Below are positions 1 through 5,852 of a stretch of DNA of 5,915 bases, piece by piece. The notes below the pieces were generated by a model. The model searched no databases, was not told the origin of the DNA, and saw only the letters and a program-made list of their open reading frames with translations. Origin of the DNA: Bacteroidales bacterium (lineage in GTDB: Bacteria > Bacteroidota > Bacteroidia > Bacteroidales > ML635J-15); contig JAQVPT010000232.1 of the NCBI GenBank assembly GCA_028701945.1, positions 1 to 5,915 of the forward strand, written 5' to 3'. A program made the translations under genes and the position numbers. Within the stretch, counting starts at the first letter, position 1. Each line of letters begins with the position of its first letter.

Positions 1-211
1 TTAAAAAGTAAACATAAGTACCAGTCGGAACAAGTTTGTCATTTAATTTTCCGTCCCATATTGTGTTTTCTCGAGTAGAATTAAACATTGGTTGTCCCCA
101 TCGGTTAAATACCTGCAAAATAACTTGAGGAAATTTTTCTAAACCCTCAACAATCCATGTGTCGTTAGTTCCATCGCCGTTAGGTGTAAAGGCATTTGGA
201 ATTACTATGCA
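1..211 (-). other. T9SS type B sorting domain (gliding-motility-associated C-terminal domain), cut by window edge
   Basis: This part encodes residues 1182-1251 of the large surface protein. It shows the family hallmarks in order: IPNAFTPNGDGTNDTW (1185-1200), a VFNRWG strand (1216-1221), a WDGK turn (1233-1236), and PTGTYVYFL at the edge. These match the gliding-motility-associated C-terminal domain (TIGR04131-like) of flavobacterial T9SS cargo. The usual final beta strand, which often carries a GTVT-like motif, must lie to the left of the window. The frame at the edge is the same as at the start codon: the TAA triplet readable on the minus strand at positions 3-1 is out of frame and is not the stop. 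Confidence 0.93.
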
Positions 212-3200
212 ATCAATTGGATTATCTGTTAGACTAATAAGATTTATCTGTTTTGTACAAGAGTTTGCATCTTCTACTTCAATATTGTAAGTCCCTTTAG
301 TTAATTTGCTAATAAAAGAATTAGGGAATATCATTTGTTCAAAGAAATACAAATATGGTTCTGTTCCACCACTTGTAATTATTTCGATATGACCATCATT
401 GTTCCCAATACAACTAGGATTTAGTGTGTTTACAGATACTATAAGCTCTGCAGGACTACTGATACTAATGTTCTTAGTAACTTGACAATTATGTGAGTCT
501 TTTACACTGATAGTATAATTGTCTGCCGCTAAGTTATTATGAATAGCTCCAACAGCCTGATATCTAATGTTGTATATCCCAAAAGTGTACGGAGTAACTC
601 CTCCTGATGCTTCCATTTGTACTCCACCATCTCTAGCGTCATAGCATAACAGATTTTTAGTGAAATAGCTTAAGTTTATTTTTTCAGGTTCAGTTATTGT
701 ATAAGATCTTGTTATAGAGCATTGATTGTTATCTAAAATTGTTAGCGTGTAATTTCCACCTGCGAGTCCAGATAAATTAGCAGTTGACATCTCGTTATTC
801 CAATTATATACTAATGGAGAAGTTCCTCCTGAAGCGTTAATGCTTATTGATCCGTCATTAGAATTATAACAAGTTACATTTTCTACTACCGCTACTAAAG
901 AGAGTGGAGCTGGAGCTACTGGAACAGTTACTTGTGCAACTGAAGAACAACCTTTAAAATCGCTTACAGTATAAGAATGTATTCCAGAACTTACTTCAAA
1001 AGTACCAATCCCTGTATATGATGGAGTTCCTCCTGTTGCAGTTACTGTTACTGTTGCACTTTCTCCAGCACACGCAATTTGAATATAATTCGCGTTTGCA
1101 ATAAGTTCAGTTGGTTGAATTAAAGTGTAATTAGCACTTGCTTGGCATCCATTTATATCAGTAATATAAAGATTGTAAGTACCTGCTTGTAAGTTGTTTA
1201 AATTGTAATTAGCAGTGTTCACAGTAAGATTAGTACTGTCTATTTCAATATTATAAGGACCTGTTCCGTTAATAATCGAAACGGCTATTGCCCCATTGAC
1301 TTCACCATAACATACGGGGTGATTAATTAAAGAGGCACTTGCACTCATATTATCGGTAAATCCAATACTAAGGTTTTGTGTTCCCTGACATCCATGAGCG
1401 TCAATTATTGTTACAGTATAGTCGCCAGCAGTAAGATTATTAGCACTGCCATTACTAATACCCATTGCGTTTGATGGCCATAAATATGTGTAGTTTGGCG
1501 TTCCATTAATACCACTTACTTGTGCCGTGCCAGATGCATCACAAAACTGATTCGTAGTGCTTAATAATTCTGATTCCAGTAATTCAATCTCTATTGTCAT
1601 ATTAATACTATATGCACATTGTCCTGGGTTTGGTGTAAACGTATAATTTGTTGTTGCTGTATTGTTAATTGCTGGAGACCATGTTCCACTTATCCCGTTT
1701 ATTGAAGTTGTGGCTAATGCCGGAATATATGTGCCGTGGCAATAAGGACCAACGGGAGAGAAGGTTGGTGTAACGTTTTCATTTACAGTAATTTGCATGG
1801 TGGTTGACAGGGTGCATTGTCCTGATGCTGGCGTAAACGTATAATTTGTTGTTGCAGTATTGTTAATTGCAGGAGACCAAGTTCCGGTTACACTGTTTGT
1901 CGAAGTTGTTGGTAAAGCTGGAATATTAACTCCTGAGCAATATGGACCAACTGCAACAAATGTAGGGGTAATAGTTTGAGTTATTACGATTGTCATGGTT
2001 GTGGTATTTGCACATTGGCCAGCAGTCGGGGTAAATGTATAAGTTCCAGTATTTGTAGTGCTTAGTGCAGGACTCCATGAACCAGTAATACCATTTAAAG
2101 ATGTAGTTGGTAATGGGTTTATTGTTGTGCCAGTGCAATACGGACCAACCTGTGTAAAAGTTGGATTTGTCATTGGAGTGATGTTTATAGTATTTGTTGT
2201 AGTTGTTGCACATTGACCTGATGTTGGTGTAAATGTATAAGTGGTTGTTGTAGTATTATTTATTGCTGGACTCCATGTTCCTGTAATACTGTTAGTTGAT
2301 GTTGTGGGTAATGCCGAAATTGATGTTCCAGCACAATATGTTCCCCCAGCAGCGAATGTTGGAGTTACATTTGGACTAATTACTACGGTAGTTGTAACAG
2401 CAGGACTTGTTTCAGTACCAACTGTAATAACAAGGCTATAAGTACCAGCATGTGCAGTTGTTACATTACTAATTGTAGGGTTCATACTTGATGATGTAAA
2501 ACCGTTAGGTCCTGTCCACGCATATGTTGCTCCTGCTGTAGGGCTTGTTACAGACAATTGGAGAGTCGCTCCTACGCAAAGCGGACCATTGTTTGTAATT
2601 GGCGGTGCTATAATACCGCAATTCGTTGATCCTGCACCGCTTGTTTGACTAAAAGAAATATTTGTTGTAATATTTGCGTAATTTGTTATTAGTAAAACAT
2701 ATACTTCTCCTGTATGAGTATTTGTAAGATTTGCAGTTTCGGTAGCTGCCGCAGAGTATGAGCAATCAACCCCGGAGTTTGACATTAAATTAGAAGCACA
2801 TGCCGCTTGAAGTGAAGCAAATGGCCCCCAAGCTATAAAGTCAACATCACCGCCACTGGACATATAAATATCTATATTGCCTGGATTTCCAATTTCCATC
2901 CAATACCATGCGGGATTAGGAGTGGTATATAAACAACCTACCTGCCCCATACTAGGAACATTTGTGCTAGCAGGAAAAGTGTAGGCATCGCTTGTGCAGA
3001 ATGGCACAGCACCCAAACAGGTGTTTGCAGGAGGAGTAACACCGCCTCCCGAGCAGTTAGCAGTTACCGTATTATAAGACGGAGGGGTAGATCCCGATGA
3101 AGATCCGTATAGTAATGACCCACTACCTCCAGAGTTATTATAAATTTGATAATAATTCTCTGAACTCCACGAGCCAGCAGAATATGTTATAGTTATTGCC

Positions 3201-3754
3201 TGTCCAGTACTTACGTTAAAATTGTAACAACTTGGACCAGCGCCTGAACTTAATGTTACTGAATTAACAACAGTACTTCCGCCAACACTTACACTTACCG
3301 ACCCGCCGCTCCAGCCATCACCATAAGTGTCATTTAAACAAATTGAGTGAGTGCAGGTAGTAACTGTTCCACCTGAGCAGTTAGCAGTTACCGTATTATA
3401 AGACGGAGGGGTAGATCCTGATGGAGAGCCATATAATAATGACCCACTACCTCCAGAGTTGTTATAAATTCGATAATAATTCTCTGAACTCCATGAGCCA
3501 GCAGAATATGTTATAGTTATTGCTTGTCCAGTGCTTACGTTAAAATTATAACAATTTGGACCAGCACCCGAACTAATTGTTGCAGAGCTAACAACAGTAC
3601 TTCCGCCAACGCTTACACTTATAGACCCGCCGTTCCAGCCATCGCCATAAGTATCATATAAGCAAATTGAGTGAGTACATTGTCCATAAGAGTTATATGT
3701 AAAACTCAGTACAAAAAACAGACTTAAGAGGCTAATTAGTGTTGTTTTTTTCAT
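1..3754 (-). CDS. Large secreted SprB-repeat surface protein with T9SS type B C-terminal domain (3' end outside window)
   Basis: The frame is open from ATG at 3754 to the left edge: 1251 codons, no stop, continuous in a full hand translation. Domains in order: signal peptide (residues 1-24, ending SYG/QC); two 108-residue DTYGDGW modules (26-133, 134-241); a Cys-rich beta domain with PNPAWYWMEI and DVDFIAWGPF (246-379); an Ig-like domain with C393, W413 and HAGTYS (383-449); four 66-residue repeats (465-728); six SprB-like repeats (738-1166); and a gliding-motility-associated C-terminal domain (from about 1182). That domain normally directs export by T9SS and attachment at the cell surface, often with a PorP/SprF-type partner. 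No catalytic domain is visible, so I infer an adhesin or surface-layer protein. Paired cysteines in the repeats suggest disulfides outside the cytoplasm. The start follows an A-rich leader without a Shine-Dalgarno sequence, 11 bases after the preceding gene, so the two are probably co-transcribed. Probably only some 15-20 C-terminal residues are missing. Family confidence is high; the exact role is unknown. Confidence 0.95.
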   Translation of the reverse strand, partial: MKKTTLISLLSLFFVLSFTYNSYGQCTHSICLYDTYGDGWNGGSISVSVGGSTVVSSATISSGAGPNCYNFNVSTGQAITITYSAGSWSSENYYRIYNNSGGSGSLLYGSPSGSTPPSYNTVTANCSGGTVTTCTHSICLNDTYGDGWSGGSVSVSVGGSTVVNSVTLSSGAGPSCYNFNVSTGQAITITYSAGSWSSENYYQIYNNSGGSGSLLYGSSSGSTPPSYNTVTANCSGGGVTPPANTCLGAVPFCTSDAYTFPASTNVPSMGQVGCLYTTPNPAWYWMEIGNPGNIDIYMSSGGDVDFIAWGPFASLQAACASNLMSNSGVDCSYSAAATETANLTNTHTGEVYVLLITNYANITTNISFSQTSGAGSTNCGIIAPPITNNGPLCVGATLQLSVTSPTAGATYAWTGPNGFTSSSMNPTISNVTTAHAGTYSLVITVGTETSPAVTTTVVISPNVTPTFAAGGTYCAGTSISALPTTSTNSITGTWSPAINNTTTTTYTFTPTSGQCATTTTNTINITPMTNPTFTQVGPYCTGTTINPLPTTSLNGITGSWSPALSTTNTGTYTFTPTAGQCANTTTMTIVITQTITPTFVAVGPYCSGVNIPALPTTSTNSVTGTWSPAINNTATTNYTFTPASGQCTLSTTMQITVNENVTPTFSPVGPYCHGTYIPALATTSINGISGTWSPAINNTATTNYTFTPNPGQCAYSINMTIEIELLESELLSTTNQFCDASGTAQVSGINGTPNYTYLWPSNAMGISNGSANNLTAGDYTVTIIDAHGCQGTQNLSIGFTDNMSASASLINHPVCYGEVNGAIAVSIINGTGPYNIEIDSTNLTVNTANYNLNNLQAGTYNLYITDINGCQASANYTLIQPTELIANANYIQIACAGESATVTVTATGGTPSYTGIGTFEVSSGIHSYTVSDFKGCSSVAQVTVPVAPAPLSLVAVVENVTCYNSNDGSISINASGGTSPLVYNWNNEMSTANLSGLAGGNYTLTILDNNQCSITRSYTITEPEKINLSYFTKNLLCYDARDGGVQMEASGGVTPYTFGIYNIRYQAVGAIHNNLAADNYTISVKDSHNCQVTKNISISSPAELIVSVNTLNPSCIGNNDGHIEIITSGGTEPYLYFFEQMIFPNSFISKLTKGTYNIEVEDANSCTKQINLISLTDNPIDCIVIPNAFTPNGDGTNDTWIVEGLEKFPQVILQVFNRWGQPMFNSTRENTIWDGKLNDKLVPTGTYVYFL
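257..1543 (-). repeat. Six SprB-like repeats in the large surface protein
   Basis: Residues 738-1166 hold six units, each opening with a Cys and ending near a (D)xxxC turn after a G-x-Y-x-(V/I/L) strand. Cys pairs are C738-C789, C815-C870, C895-C936, C962-C1012, C1037-C1090 and C1115-C1166. Linkers between units are 25-26 residues. Several units carry a SGGT-P-Y core and an L-x-A-G-x-Y strand such as LTAGDYTVTIID, the SprB repeat pattern known from the Flavobacterium gliding adhesin SprB. The third unit is the shortest (41 residues between its cysteines, against 50-55 in the others) and lacks the usual LxxGxY stretch. The units have diverged too far to be obvious as DNA repeats. Confidence 0.85.
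1571..2362 (-). repeat. Four exactly phased 66-residue (198-bp) Ig-like tandem repeats
   Basis: Residues 465-728 consist of four units with an unbroken 66-residue period. First cysteines are C474, C540, C606 and C672; tryptophans W494, W560, W626 and W692; second cysteines C515, C581, C647 and C713. The shared pattern is PTF..vGpYC.G, then PTTS.N.ITGTWSPAI, then TYTFTP..GQC, followed by a T-rich strand. The spacing between the two cysteines is always 41 residues, so each unit probably folds as one small disulfide-closed beta sandwich. Such modules are common in flavobacterial T9SS proteins and resemble the Ig-like domains found next to the C-terminal sorting domain. The high Thr/Asn/Ser content suits an exposed, possibly glycosylated stalk; that role is inferred. 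Confidence 0.9.
3032..3679 (-). repeat. Tandem duplication, 2 x 324 bp, encoding DTYGDGW modules
   Basis: Copy 1 is 3356-3679 (residues 26-133) and copy 2 is 3032-3355 (residues 134-241). Over the first 101 codons I count 29 base differences (about 90% identity) and 9 amino-acid differences; 18 of the 27 changed codons are silent. Each copy starts CTHSICL, carries D-T-Y-G-D-G-W-(N/S)-G-G, and ends in a conserved TVTANCSGG stretch with four cysteines in all. The Asp/Gly-rich loop looks like a possible metal-binding turn, but that is inference. The downstream 7 codons of each unit are a diverged linker. The similarity at DNA level points to a fairly recent in-frame duplication under purifying selection or gene conversion. 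Confidence 0.93.
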
Positions 3755-3765
3755 GGTTGTCTTTT

Positions 3766-4344
3766 TTAATATATGTTGATTTCTATAATTTCTAGGTTTA
3801 AATTATTAAAAGCAGTTCTTATAGTGTCGCCTTTAGTAGTTTTACCAATACTTATTTTACAAATTCCCTGATGATTTATTTCAACTGCGGTAACAAAATC
3901 TAATTGAGAAAGTTCTGATATAATTTGAGCTTTATGATTGTCATCAGTTATGCCAGATATATTAAATTTTACAGCCTTTATATCTTCAAAATATTCCGTG
4001 TTTGGAAGATCGTTACTACTATCAAACTGGTAGTATTCTGACATAAAGTCATTTATAATATCAACAAGCATTAATTCAGTAAAATCGCTACTTGCGGTGT
4101 ACATACATTTTTTATTATTTGTATTGTCGTAAAATGAAAAGAGCGAAATGTCTGGATGTGAGTTTAATTGCTCTGATATTCCTTCTATTAAGTCTGTTCC
4201 ATAATAACCACGCAATGTCAGATAAGCAGTTTTTGTGTTGTTTTCATAATTCTTTTCAGAATCTACGCTCACTGCTGTTACTTGAGCATAAGATAATACG
4301 CTTGCCATAAAAGACAATAATAATAGTGTAAATGTTTTTTTCAT
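3766..4344 (-). CDS. Secreted protein of 192 residues with two apparent ferredoxin-like (HMA-like) halves
   Basis: Function unknown. Residues 1-21 form a signal peptide (MKK, a hydrophobic core, cleavage after YAQ), so the protein is exported. The rest seems to hold two beta-alpha-beta-beta-alpha units. The first runs from strand 40-46 (AYLTLRG) through helix 51-61, strands 66-72 and 78-84, and helix 87-106. The second runs from strand 124-131 (AVKFNISG) through helix 136-147, strands 150-156 and 161-166, helix 171-182 and strand 184-190. This order and size resemble heavy-metal-associated (HMA) domains, but the metal-binding CxxC is absent; only C80 and C162 occur, one per half. The fold is my inference from the residue pattern. 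The start at 4344 is the one that supplies the signal peptide; it has no Shine-Dalgarno sequence. The stop is 11 bases before the start of the giant surface protein, which suggests an operon and perhaps a role in that protein's biogenesis or anchoring. Confidence 0.85.
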   Translation of the reverse strand: MKKTFTLLLLSFMASVLSYAQVTAVSVDSEKNYENNTKTAYLTLRGYYGTDLIEGISEQLNSHPDISLFSFYDNTNNKKCMYTASSDFTELMLVDIINDFMSEYYQFDSSNDLPNTEYFEDIKAVKFNISGITDDNHKAQIISELSQLDFVTAVEINHQGICKISIGKTTKGDTIRTAFNNLNLEIIEINIY

Positions 4345-4350
4345 AACAAG

Positions 4351-4362
4351 ACTTAATTAAGT
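4351..4362. repeat. 12-bp perfect palindrome in the leader of the 192-residue gene
   Basis: ACTTAATTAAGT reads identically on both strands and ends 6 bases before the start codon at 4344. It covers the usual ribosome-binding position, and no Shine-Dalgarno sequence is present. It might be a protein-binding site or a chance AT-rich palindrome. Confidence 0.3.
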
Positions 4363-4494
4363 TAGTGTATTTTTTGTCTGACGATTTTTTTTTCAAGAAG
4401 TTGCTTAATTTGTAAAAATGTATAAAATAATTTTGTTTTACTGCATAATTACTAACACTTTAAATTGCATATATAATGCTATATAAACAGAATT

Positions 4495-4504
4495 AACAGC
4501 TGTT
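4495..4504. repeat. 10-bp perfect palindrome AACAGCTGTT in the leader region
   Basis: It lies between the TATATTTG box and the gene start, so it would be inside the transcribed leader if that promoter is used. No spacer separates the arms, so it would suit a dimeric DNA-binding protein better than an RNA hairpin. The evidence is the symmetry only. Confidence 0.2.
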
Positions 4505-4555
4505 TTAAGACAATAAAAGCCTAAATAATATTAATTTATTTTACATCCTTCAATG

Positions 4556-4563
4556 CAAATATA
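4556..4563 (-). promoter_or_regulatory. Bacteroidota-type -7 promoter box for the secreted-protein/adhesin operon
   Basis: The minus strand reads TATATTTG, an exact match to the Bacteroidota -7 consensus TAnnTTTG, followed by CA and preceded by a T-rich stretch (TTTTTTTCG), a context common to promoters of this phylum. No clear TTG -33 element sits at the expected distance. Transcription would start near 4549, leaving a leader of about 205 bases before the ATG at 4344. It is the best candidate for the two-gene operon. Confidence 0.5.
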
Positions 4564-4630
4564 CGAAAAAAATATAAAAAGCGACCATAATCATAAAATT
4601 TTAAATAATATTTACATATGGCTTGGTGTT

Positions 4631-4849
4631 TCAGTAATTAGCCATTTTATTCGCAATAGATAATGTTGATATGTGAAAATTGTTTGCTAATTCTGTGGGA
4701 TGGTGGGTAAATAGAATTAAAATCGCTGATGTTTTATTTTACCAATATTTATTTCCGCTTACTAGTTTTTGTGGGCAATTAAAAGGGAATACGATTTTTT
4801 TTAAACTGAAAAGTGATTCATTTGGCGTTAATAAATACACAAAAGACTG
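4631..4849 (-). pseudogene. Protein-like open stretches interrupted by one stop; gene remnant or intergenic repeat
   Basis: One minus-strand frame is open for 36 codons (4849-4742), stops at TAA 4741-4739, and is open again for 35 codons (4738-4634) to a TGA at 4633-4631. The conceptual peptides have normal protein composition: the first contains SLFSLKKIVFPFNCPQKLV, the second ILILFTHHPTELANNF and ISTLSIANKMANY. The second vaguely recalls a helix-turn-helix, but this is weak. No ATG is positioned to start either part. Options are a decayed gene, a fragment of a mobile element, or a non-coding repeat family that happens to be open. The right end overlaps the terminator stem, which argues against a functional gene. 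A search of the same genome would decide. Confidence 0.35.
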
Positions 4850-4876
4850 TTAGGAAACAGCCTTTTGTGTATTTAT
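4831..4876 (-). terminator. Strong hairpin, probable terminator of the lipoprotein gene
   Basis: Arms 4831-4850 and 4857-4876 pair over 20 positions. The one non-Watson-Crick position (4846 with 4861) is A-C in a plus-strand RNA but a U-G wobble in a minus-strand RNA, so the minus-strand transcript forms the uninterrupted stem. An extra pair (4851 with 4856) leaves the 4-base loop UCCU. Read on the minus strand, the core GGCUGUU / AACAGUC is preceded by AAAA and followed by UUUU, the form of an intrinsic terminator. It begins 36 bases beyond the stop of the lipoprotein gene. The symmetric A/T flanks could also slow transcription from the other side. Confidence 0.8.
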
Positions 4877-4911
4877 GCATAATTAGTTATTTATTATCAC
4901 GTATCAAAATA

Positions 4912-5736
4912 CTAATCTACAGGTGTCATTAGTTCTTTGTACAGTTTCTCCCCTTGGTAAGCTACTGAATATGTTTCGCCATCTATTATTACAAAAATAG
5001 TGTCCGAATCGTTATTAACAAGAACATTATTTCCGGTTGCATTGCTGCTTGCTTCATCATAAACTAAGTTTATAGTATAAATGCTATAACCAAATGCTTC
5101 AGAAACACTTGGATCGGAGGCTCTATATCCATTATCTCCATAATCAGAATGTGGTGTAGTTGTTATTTGATCTGGATGAGATGTAGAATACATTTTTATT
5201 TCGGGTCTTAACTCTCCTTCGTTAAAATACTTAATATCTCCCATGAGATATCCTTGTCCACTTATGCTGGTGCTAATCACAATTGCTTTATTATATTTTC
5301 TCTTAAAATCGACAGTTTCAGTAAAGGCATTGTCGCCAATTTTAATAGTAATTTTGTCACCTGCTGGATTAACTTTCAGAAACCCTTTGTCAGCATTTGT
5401 AAAAGCTGCAACATCAAAGCTGCGATCAATTCGTTGGATATTATATTCGTCGTTGCCCCAGTCTAATATTGTATTGGCATATCCAGATTCAACGGTATAA
5501 CCAATAGGATCGGCTTGTGAGGAATAATTAATATTTACTTTGTCACCGCTAAGAGTGTTTGGAGAAAGATTTGCAACATATCTCAAATTGTTTTCGCTAA
5601 CCGATAATCCATTATCAGAGTCGATAATAATGTCCATATACGAATTTTCAAGATCTTTAGGATCCTTTTTACAGGAGTTAAAAACCATTAATGACGTTAC
5701 AAATAGTAGGATAAGAATTGTTTCTAATTTTTTCAT
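4912..5736 (-). CDS. Lipoprotein of unknown function (274 residues)
   Basis: I do not recognise the family. Residues 1-21 are a type II signal peptide (MKKLETILILLF...) with lipobox FNSC; C22 is the only cysteine in the protein and is the expected lipidated residue. The following KKDPKDLE is rich in Lys and Asp, loosely like the charged export signals that send Bacteroidota lipoproteins to the outer face of the outer membrane; surface display is therefore possible but unproven. The mature part is acidic and dominated by short alternating hydrophobic strands (for example KITIKIGD and DTIFVIIDGETYSVAY), suggesting beta-sandwich domains, with no catalytic motif I can see. The start is preceded by an A-rich leader without a Shine-Dalgarno sequence. 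A strong hairpin lies 36 bases after the stop, so the gene probably ends its own transcript and is separate from the two genes further on. Confidence 0.88.
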   Translation of the reverse strand: MKKLETILILLFVTSLMVFNSCKKDPKDLENSYMDIIIDSDNGLSVSENNLRYVANLSPNTLSGDKVNINYSSQADPIGYTVESGYANTILDWGNDEYNIQRIDRSFDVAAFTNADKGFLKVNPAGDKITIKIGDNAFTETVDFKRKYNKAIVISTSISGQGYLMGDIKYFNEGELRPEIKMYSTSHPDQITTTPHSDYGDNGYRASDPSVSEAFGYSIYTINLVYDEASSNATGNNVLVNNDSDTIFVIIDGETYSVAYQGEKLYKELMTPVD

Positions 5737-5788
5737 TTTTCTAATTTTTTGTTTTAAAATAAATTAATTTAACAGTTCATGTTCATTG

Positions 5789-5818
5789 CAAGAATAATGC
5801 AATTTGTATTATCAGCAA
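5789..5818 (-). promoter_or_regulatory. Candidate promoter of the lipoprotein gene
   Basis: The minus strand has TTG at 5818-5816, a 19-base spacer, and TATTCTTG at 5796-5789, one mismatch from TAnnTTTG. The start site would fall about 45 bases before the ATG at 5736. A perfect 6-base inverted repeat, ATTGCA / TGCAAT (5785-5790 and 5798-5803), surrounds the -7 box and might be an operator half-site pair, but such short repeats arise by chance in AT-rich DNA. Confidence 0.3.
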
Positions 5819-5852
5819 TAATAGATGTTTTTTATTTATACAAAACACGTAT

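Larger units (their letters stand above)
4345..4911. other. 567-bp spacer without an intact gene
   Basis: Contents from right to left: the lipoprotein terminator (4831-4876), two protein-like open stretches in one minus-strand frame (4631-4849), a promoter-like TATATTTG box (4556-4563), and an AT-rich leader with two short palindromes (4495-4504, 4351-4362) and a run of nine T on the plus strand (about 4385-4393). I see no tRNA, no CRISPR-type repeats and no complete reading frame with a start codon. Confidence 0.7.

Noticed and set aside
1..3. TAA triplet on the minus strand at the left edge as the stop of the large gene
   Set aside because: The gene's codons end at position 2 (TTA, Leu), so this triplet is out of frame and the gene continues beyond the window.
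1926..2213. 95-codon open frame with ATG on the minus strand inside the large gene
   Set aside because: It lies out of frame within the 66-residue repeats; its Asn/Tyr/Lys/His-rich peptide is a by-product of Thr/Asn-rich repeat codons. The large gene is continuous through it.
2241..2441. 66-codon open frame on the plus strand
   Set aside because: It is antisense to the repeat region; its Val-rich peptide is the complement of Thr/Asn codons.
257..3679. The dense repeats as a CRISPR array or transposon repeats
   Set aside because: All repeats are in frame within one coding sequence, with protein-level periods of 108, 66 and about 67-81 residues, and no spacer structure.
4092..4310. 72-codon open frame on the plus strand
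   Set aside because: It lies entirely antisense to the 192-residue secreted protein, which has a clear signal peptide and sensible composition.
4428..4435. Plus-strand TAATTTTG matching the -7 promoter consensus
   Set aside because: No plus-strand gene lies downstream, and such a match is common in AT-rich DNA.
4618..4645. 6-base inverted repeat ATGGCT / AGCCAT with a 16-base loop
   Set aside because: It is too short and AT-rich, with no T tract after it; expected by chance.
5243..5767. Several plus-strand open frames of 70-85 codons (5243-5500, 5254-5466, 5540-5767)
   Set aside because: All overlap the lipoprotein gene antisense and overlap each other; none has a recognisable domain or a promoter.
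5775..5786. Tandem GTTCAT GTTCAT
   Set aside because: Only two copies of a 6-mer, with no associated signal; likely chance.
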